Source: Pyrocephalus nanus
Taxonomy: Eukaryota; Chordata; Aves; Passeriformes; Tyrannidae
Assembly (NCBI GenBank): GCA_038380795.1
Contig: CM076261.1
Location: 11,228,556 to 11,292,555, forward strand
Direction of reading: 5' to 3'
DNA length: 64,000 bases
Part shown: piece by piece, positions 57,735-64,000 of the stretch
Layout of the letters: every line of letters starts with the position of its first letter
Numbering within the stretch: position 1 is the stretch's first letter
The notes under the pieces: model-generated
What the model saw: only the letters and a program-made list of their open reading frames with translations
Told to the model about the DNA's origin: nothing
Database searches by the model: none
Made by a program: the position numbers and the translations under genes

Positions 57735-60544
57735 TTACAAAGAACATGACCATTTCCCTTAATTTTAGTGGCAACAAAATGAGGAAAAAAAAGAAGTATT
57801 TGTAATCTTTCACACTATGGAACATAAAGCTGTCAATAGCCTACCAATTGACTATATACACTTTGACCTTTAGGATTGCAAATAAGTTTTTAAATGAAAC
57901 TTATGTTCCCACTACCAATGGAACAATATCATGTCCAGGGCTGAAATTAAAAAAAACCCACAGATGATAACATTAGCAGTTAGGGTAATATATCAGAAAA
58001 AAAAGAAATATTTTTGAAACACTCCATTAATTAACAGACATAAGCACTATTACCTAATGATTGTTGGAAATATGTTGGTATGAGGAAATAGCAAAACCTC
58101 CACATCAGACAATGTTACTGATATCCAAGATTAACATGAAATTTGTATTCGTGTAACTCTTACAGATCTTTATTTAAGTAAATACTCTACTATTTGCAAA
58201 TATTTCAGAGTAGCATTGCATATACCTTCATAGGAATCTTTTGCATTACATGATTACAACAATAAATTTCATTTTGCCTTTTTTTTTTTAATAAATAGAA
58301 TCAGTAAAATAGAGTAAATAGATTCCTAATTACAATAGAGAAAAAAAATGTATATTTTTTTAGCTACTAATATTGTCAGAACATGTATTTTCTTCCAGAA
58401 CAGCATAGCTTTCATTCAGTCTTTAGATCTCAAGTTTCTAGATGTTTCTGCACAAAAGATAGTATAGTTTTCAAGGACTAATATTTTAATAGACAGATGT
58501 GATTTTAAAGACTCAGCTATGTTCACATTCAAAGTGAAATGATAGGTGACAGAGATAGGGACAGTATATATATAAAACTATACTAAAAATAACTTCTACA
58601 GCAGTTACTCTCTTGATACTATTTGTGTTCTCTCAGCACAGCTTTCTGCTATAAGAACTCATTTTTATTGGGAGAATAAAAATTGTTTTCCAAAAATAAA
58701 CAATCAGCTACTTGCTTTTTCCTCCAGCCAAATCACCCAAAGTTTATAGAAAAGTTTAATAACTCTTAAACAGATAAAAAAATAATTAAAATGAAAAATG
58801 TTTTGATATAATTTCATGTACTGCATCCTGTAAAAGAATCCGAGGACCAAAAAGGTGACCCAAGTAGAATATTGAGTTGAAGAGCAGTTACAACTTGTAA
58901 TAAAGCCAACATAAGAAATCAAAAGGTTGGAACTAAACCCAACTGAATTATTTAAATCACTCCTACTAAAAGAAGTAGAGTATAAAATTAATATGAAGAG
59001 ACAAAATTTCATTCCAGCTTCTTTTTCACAGGTCAAGTTCAATGGCCTTTGGTTCATAACATAAGACTGTGTAAAAGGAACAGATATGGTGAACCATCCA
59101 CAGTTGAGCAGTATTTGGAAGACAAAAAATGAATTAGTATTCTTCTTAAGATTATTCAAGTAGATAGATTGAATCACTTATGCATCTTAGTAAGATGAAT
59201 AATGTATAGTTGCAATATACTTCACAAATTATATCATATATGTGAATGGAGGTTACTCCAGCTGACTAGGCCTCTTAAAACCCCAAACTGTCTAGTAGAA
59301 AACCTGATAACAAAATGCAAAATCATACTGTAAACACTAAACATAAGGACTGGTGTCTAAAAGGCCCTTTTTTGTGAGTCCTTCCACAGTAGGAGGGCTC
59401 CATTAGTCTCCTTGAATTTGCCCAAGAGGTGCCCAGCTCACTACTGTGATGACAGAATTGTAACTGCTGCTGACTGAATATGTTCCTGATATCCTTAACC
59501 TTTCACCTTGCATAGGTGAAAATCTTTTAAGAGCTTTTGCACAGCCAGTGTTACTCCTCCTAAGCACCTTATGGTGTGCCAGCAGTTATGAGTCTATCAA
59601 CTCATGAGAGTAAAAGGAAATAAAGTTTGAAATGTGCGAACTGAACCAGGCCATATGGACTCCCCAAAAATATTTTCCATAACAAGCATACAGTTTTCAT
59701 CTTCCTTGACAACCGAGAAACAAATATGTTGATTCTATTACCATCTAGGAGCTCTATACAATGTAAAAGCAGTTCAAGCAACATTCAGCTTCACAATCAC
59801 AGCAAGTCCAAGTCCTTACTGCTCAGAAAGATCACTTGATTTTGTATTTATTACAAAATTTGTATAGAATTCCCCAGGAATTTTTGAAGCATGGATATAG
59901 GTTGATTCTATCTGGAATCTGTCTGTTGTGTGTACTGCCTATAATGATACAGCACATAGACATTTCTAACTAGGCAGGAACTCTCAGACTTTCCATGGTC
60001 TTTCTGTTAAATATTCTGCATAGAAAGAAAAATAGTTTGAGAAACTATTATTATTTCTATTACACATAAAGCAAAACAGAATCAATTTTCAAGGTAATTA
60101 TTCTCTCCTTACCCAAGTCACTATGATCTGGAATACTTTTATAATAAACTAAATACCTGTGCAGGCTATCTGATGATCCTAACAGCTTATAAAAATTTTC
60201 CCTTATATATGCACAAAAAATACGCAATGAGCTTGTATGTTGTTATACTTAAAAAATATCCCTAAACCCCCAGACAACACTGAAAAAGAGTTTTAGAATT
60301 ATATTCAAAAGAGAAGAATTTACATTATATATCGACATTACAGGTAAGAGGAATACTTAGACAGTAAACCACCTTAACTCTGCACTCCTTACTTTGTGTA
60401 GATTAAAAAAAAAATAAATTTAGACATTCCATTTATGTCAAAACCTTATTTTACCCAACATTATTTTCAGCAACGTTTATATTAACTTTATGTGACAAAA
60501 AGGAAGCTACATTCTGCCTGCAGTAGTTCCACTAGTAAGAACTA
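57735..60544. other. Unassigned AT-rich sequence
   Basis: No gene or transposon recognised. It holds the longest clean open frame outside repeats (157 codons, minus, 58,704-59,177), which has no known domain. A somewhat GC-richer patch at 59,380-59,590 was not identified. Confidence 0.45.
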
Positions 60545-61726
60545 AATTTGTGGAAGGACATATGGAAAACAGGGAGATGATGAGAGACTTTACCAAGGGC
60601 AAATCATGCCTGACCAGTCTGGTAGCCTTCTATGATGGAGGAACTGCAGCAGCGAACAAGGGAAGGCTACAGCTGACACCTATCTGGTCTTCTGAAAGGT
60701 CTTTGATACAGACCTTCACAGCATTCTTGCAACTAAATTGAAGAGGTATGGTCTGGATAGATGGACCGTTAGATTGACAAGGAATCAGCTGGATGGTCAC
60801 ATCCAAAGAGTTACAGTAAACAGCTCAAAGTCCAAGTGGAAACCAGTAACAAGGGGTGTCCCTCAGATGTCCATAGTGGAACCAACACTATACTGTATCT
60901 TCATCAATGGAACAGTGGGATTGAGTCATCAAGGTGAAACCAAGCTGAGTGATGCAGTTGGCACGCTAGAAGGAAAGTCAAGTCATCCAGAGGGACATTA
61001 ACATGCTTGAAGATTGGGCCCATGTGAATATTATGAAGTGCAATAAGACCAAGTGCAAAATCCTACACCTGAACTGTGATGATTCTCAATACAGATTAGA
61101 GAATGAACCTTATGAGAACAGCCCTGGAGAGAAGGACTTTGGGGTATTGGTGGGTAAAAAATTGGATTTAATCTGACAATGTGTGCTTGCAGGCCAGAAA
61201 GCCACCCATGTCTGGGGCTGCATAAAAAGAAGTGTGACAACAAGTAGGACATGACTCTGTTAGAGTGGATCCAGAGGAAGCCACAATAATGATCATACTG
61301 CTGGAACACCTCTCATGTGGAGATATGCTGAGAGAGATGGGGTTCAGTCTGGATAAAGGGAGGCTCTGGTGACATTGTGACTTTCACTATATAAAAGGAA
61401 GTTATAAGAAAGACAGAAAAAGACCTTTTACCAAGATCTGTAGTGAGGGACAGGACAAGGGCAATGGTTTCAAATTGAAAGAAGGCAGATTTAGATTAGA
61501 TTTGACTTTAAGGAAAAAAAATTAATGTAAGTATAGTGAGGTACTGGAACAGGTTGCCCAGAGAAGTTGTAGAGGTCTCATGATTTGAAATGTTCAAGAC
61601 CAGGTTGAATGGGTCTTTGAGCAGCCTGATCTAGTCAAAGATGTTCCTGTCCATCATCACAGGGGCATTGGAATAGGTGACTTTAAAGGTCCTTGGCAAT
61701 ACAAACAATTCTGTGATTTTTTGATT
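60545..61726 (+). mobile_element. CR1 LINE: ORF2 RT fragment and 3' UTR
   Basis: The largest CR1 copy here, about 1.18 kb, plus sense and 5'-truncated. It opens inside the reverse-transcriptase part of ORF2: GGGCAAATCATGCCTGACCA (60,598), ACAAGGGGTGTCCCTCAGAT (60,849), TCTTCATCAATGGAAC (60,898). An internal deletion follows near 60,925, and the segment where the second RT catalytic Asp pair belongs is altered (around 60,930-60,950). The 3' UTR follows: CAATAAGACCAAGTGCAAAA (61,041), AACAGGTTGCCCAGAGAAG (61,549), ending with a decayed octamer (AATTCTGTGATTTTTTGATT). Short plus frames at 60,550-61,001 are broken pieces of ORF2. Confidence 0.92.
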
Positions 61727-64000
61727 AAATTCTATTTTATATTAACTCTTTAGAGATTGAGAGTATTATGCAGCTTGTGGTACAAATGAGCATAGAGTAA
61801 ATTTTCTCATTTCTCCTTCTAGACTTAAATAGTTGCATCAATCTTACCACTTCTGAGAAGCATATTGCATCCTAGGGCAGCCCTCAGCTGACATCGTGCA
61901 TTTCAGTTTGACATAGTTATAAACTAGTTTTCCCCTACCACCATCTCCTTGGTTTTCATGACTAATCTAGGTACAAAACATAGGTGGGAACTGTAGCAGC
62001 TTTTGAAAACTCCAGCCTTAATCATTATTCTGTCATACAGTAAACTCTGAAGTGCATCAGTGCAGATCTGGACAGATATCATCTCACTGAAAGTCAGCAG
62101 TTGAAGGTATAAGAGCTACGATGCAAGTAATTTTTTCTGCTTTTGTATTTCTTAAAGAAAACTCTTACCAAGATCTAGTTTCCTAATGTAAAGTAACCCA
62201 CTCACATGAACAATCTTTCCATGGTTTAAGTAGATCTGTTAGTGCAAAATGCCTTCAATTCTTACAATTTTCATGCAGATATTTTTCTCATAAAGGAGAG
62301 TCATGTCTTCCATTACAAATTAGTAAAATGAGATAACTGAATAGCTGTTCTTGAAGTAATCTTTGCATGCTTTGCACGTGCTCTTCAAGTCCTGGTCAGA
62401 TTAGCATTCAAAAGACTTCCAGAGGAGCCTTCCATTGATTCCATGGGAATGCCCCTGAGCTGGAAAATGTCACCTTTAGAAAACTGGAGATATTTTTAAT
62501 CAATTCCTATCTTGTATAACCTTTCCTTTATCTTGTGCATTATGTTATTGTTAATTTTAAAGTTTTTCATACAAATATTTATGTGGACTTAAACAATAGA
62601 AGTATGAAGAATGCTCAACAGTTCAACTTAATTTTTTAATTATTTCCATTTTTTTTCAAGCCTACAACCTAATCTTTTTATAATAATACCACACCTGTAA
62701 TATACCTAATAATAATAACCTATAACTTGTCGTGATTTTGAATTATTTGAAAATAAGTGTTAATCAGAGGGAGAGACACTGCGGGAGAAAGAAAGGGCAA
62801 AAGTGCCTCTGTGATACCTTCAGACAGTACAGCCACCTTTGAGGCTAAGAAGAGGATAATACTAGACAGAATATTCTGAAGTTCATATTTTTTTCCTCCC
62901 CTGGATGTAGAAATAGATAATTCTTCAAAGCTTAACAGAATATTTTGAAAAATACATATCAAATTTTTTTAACTATAAAAGTTTGATCTTCCTTATCAGA
63001 TCAGCTTCTTTCATTGTTGATGACTGTGTTATACTGAACATTTTAGAAAAAGCTATTTTGCTGTTATGTTTTATATACATCAAAGAGTTTATTCACTTTA
63101 CTGATGAGTTACTTTATCTTTTAACTTCACCTTCTGCCTGAAATTTAGCTCTTAAATAGTTACACAATTGATAGAAATCCTACTTCGATGATCTTACTAA
63201 TTGATTTCAATTATTCAATTTTACTTTTCAGATGTCTATCTAGGAATGGTAATTTTAGATGAAGAAGTTGTACACAATGTAAAAAATGAAGTTAGTTATT
63301 TTGTTTTTATTGCCATTAATGCAATTGGTTGTATTTTTTTCTCCAGTGCAATGCCTTCCTTCGTATAAAGAAAAACACTCTTCCATTCTTTCATTAAATT
63401 TCTAAAGACCCTTTAACTCTAGCTCTCTCTATTCTGTGTCATGTAATGTGTTTGGGATTGAAATATACTACTTTATCTGGTTGATAGGCCACATTTTCTG
63501 CCATTAGCTTCTGTTGTGATCATACCTAGCAAAGATGTTAACTAGAAACAGAAAAATCCAAAGCAGTATCAGATGATTCAGTTCAAATCAGGTCATTCTG
63601 CATCTCAGAAGAGACCTTTTTTTGGTGTTTAAAGTTTCAGTTCCTTTCACATATTTAAGTGTGCAGTTGACTCTTGCAATGTTAACCACTCTTTCATCTT
63701 TAGCTATCTAATTTTCTTACTCCAATTTGACCTCACTCTGCCTTCTGTTTTCAGAGTAAAATGAACAGTGATGGATTCTGTAATTTGCAATTCCCTTCTC
63801 TTTTTGCATCTTCAGTTCACCTTTCCTGTAAAGCTTCATTAGCCTTAACATTTTTCCTGAAGTTTCCAATTAATTATTAGAGAGTTGGAGACCCAGTGAA
63901 ATAGTTCCGTTTTGCTACTCCCTGACCACTCCAAGTGGGAATATCAAGAATATTAAGAAATCTATTTTGGGTAAAAGAAATAAATTATTTCTCAGAAGGA
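61727..64000. other. Unassigned AT-rich sequence
   Basis: No gene, RNA gene or transposon recognised to the end of the window. Simple-repeat content is low (AATAATAAT patch near 62,700). Confidence 0.5.

Noticed and set aside
59380..59590. GC-richer patch that looked like an LTR or LINE piece
   Set aside because: No terminal motifs, octamers or known words in order; not supportable.
1..64000. CRISPR array, operons, ribosome binding sites, prophage
   Set aside because: The repeats and their target duplications are those of a vertebrate nuclear genome, and no regularly spaced direct repeats are present.
1..64000. tRNA, snRNA or rRNA genes
   Set aside because: No A/B-box cloverleaf or rRNA signature was recognised by eye. 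Small or diverged RNA genes could have been missed without tRNAscan or Infernal.

Overview
The window reads as intergenic or deep intronic DNA from a bird, probably a neoavian. It is AT-rich, has no convincing protein-coding gene and no recognisable RNA gene, and its repeats are those of avian genomes. These are CR1 LINE fragments with the ATTCTATG-type 3' octamer ends, ERVL/ERVK-like LTRs beginning TGTCGTGG, TGTTGTGG or TGTAATGG, and old CORE-SINE (MIR-like) remnants. Family names were assigned by eye from remembered repeat signatures. No database search was run.

Layout. 0-3 kb: a decayed LTR (about 955-1185), then an intact 1.4-kb solo LTR (1259-2657) with 15-bp inverted ends and a perfect 5-bp target duplication. 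3-15 kb: unique AT-rich DNA with simple repeats and four CR1 pieces, one of them weak. 14.9-16.3 kb: a 75-bp inverted repeat, about 96% identical between arms, enclosing a short exon-like reading frame on the minus strand. 18-18.8 kb: two CORE-SINE remnants. 18,954-22,099: a deleted ERVL-type provirus on the minus strand with a perfect CTGAA duplication. It carries degraded RT-thumb, RNase H and integrase sequence between one complete and one truncated LTR. 25.7-26.2 kb: another solo LTR. 26-50 kb: mostly unique sequence, with a CR1 tail, a MIR-like remnant, a 100-N assembly gap (35,183-35,282), T/G-rich tracts and a GC-richer block near 48 kb. 51-62 kb: old and younger CR1 fragments, a MIR-like remnant and a 304-bp solo LTR (57,425-57,728).

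The strongest observation is in the provirus. At least twelve in-frame stops fall where the pol family carries tryptophan, and acidic catalytic residues of both RNase H and integrase have changed to Asn or Lys. Nearly all these changes are coding-strand G-to-A, the pattern left by APOBEC-type cytidine deamination of retroviral cDNA. Second is the inverted-repeat and exon-like pair at 14.9-16.3 kb, which I cannot assign to a known element.

There are no operons, and no genes here can be said to act together. What the window records is a series of retroelement insertions and their decay.
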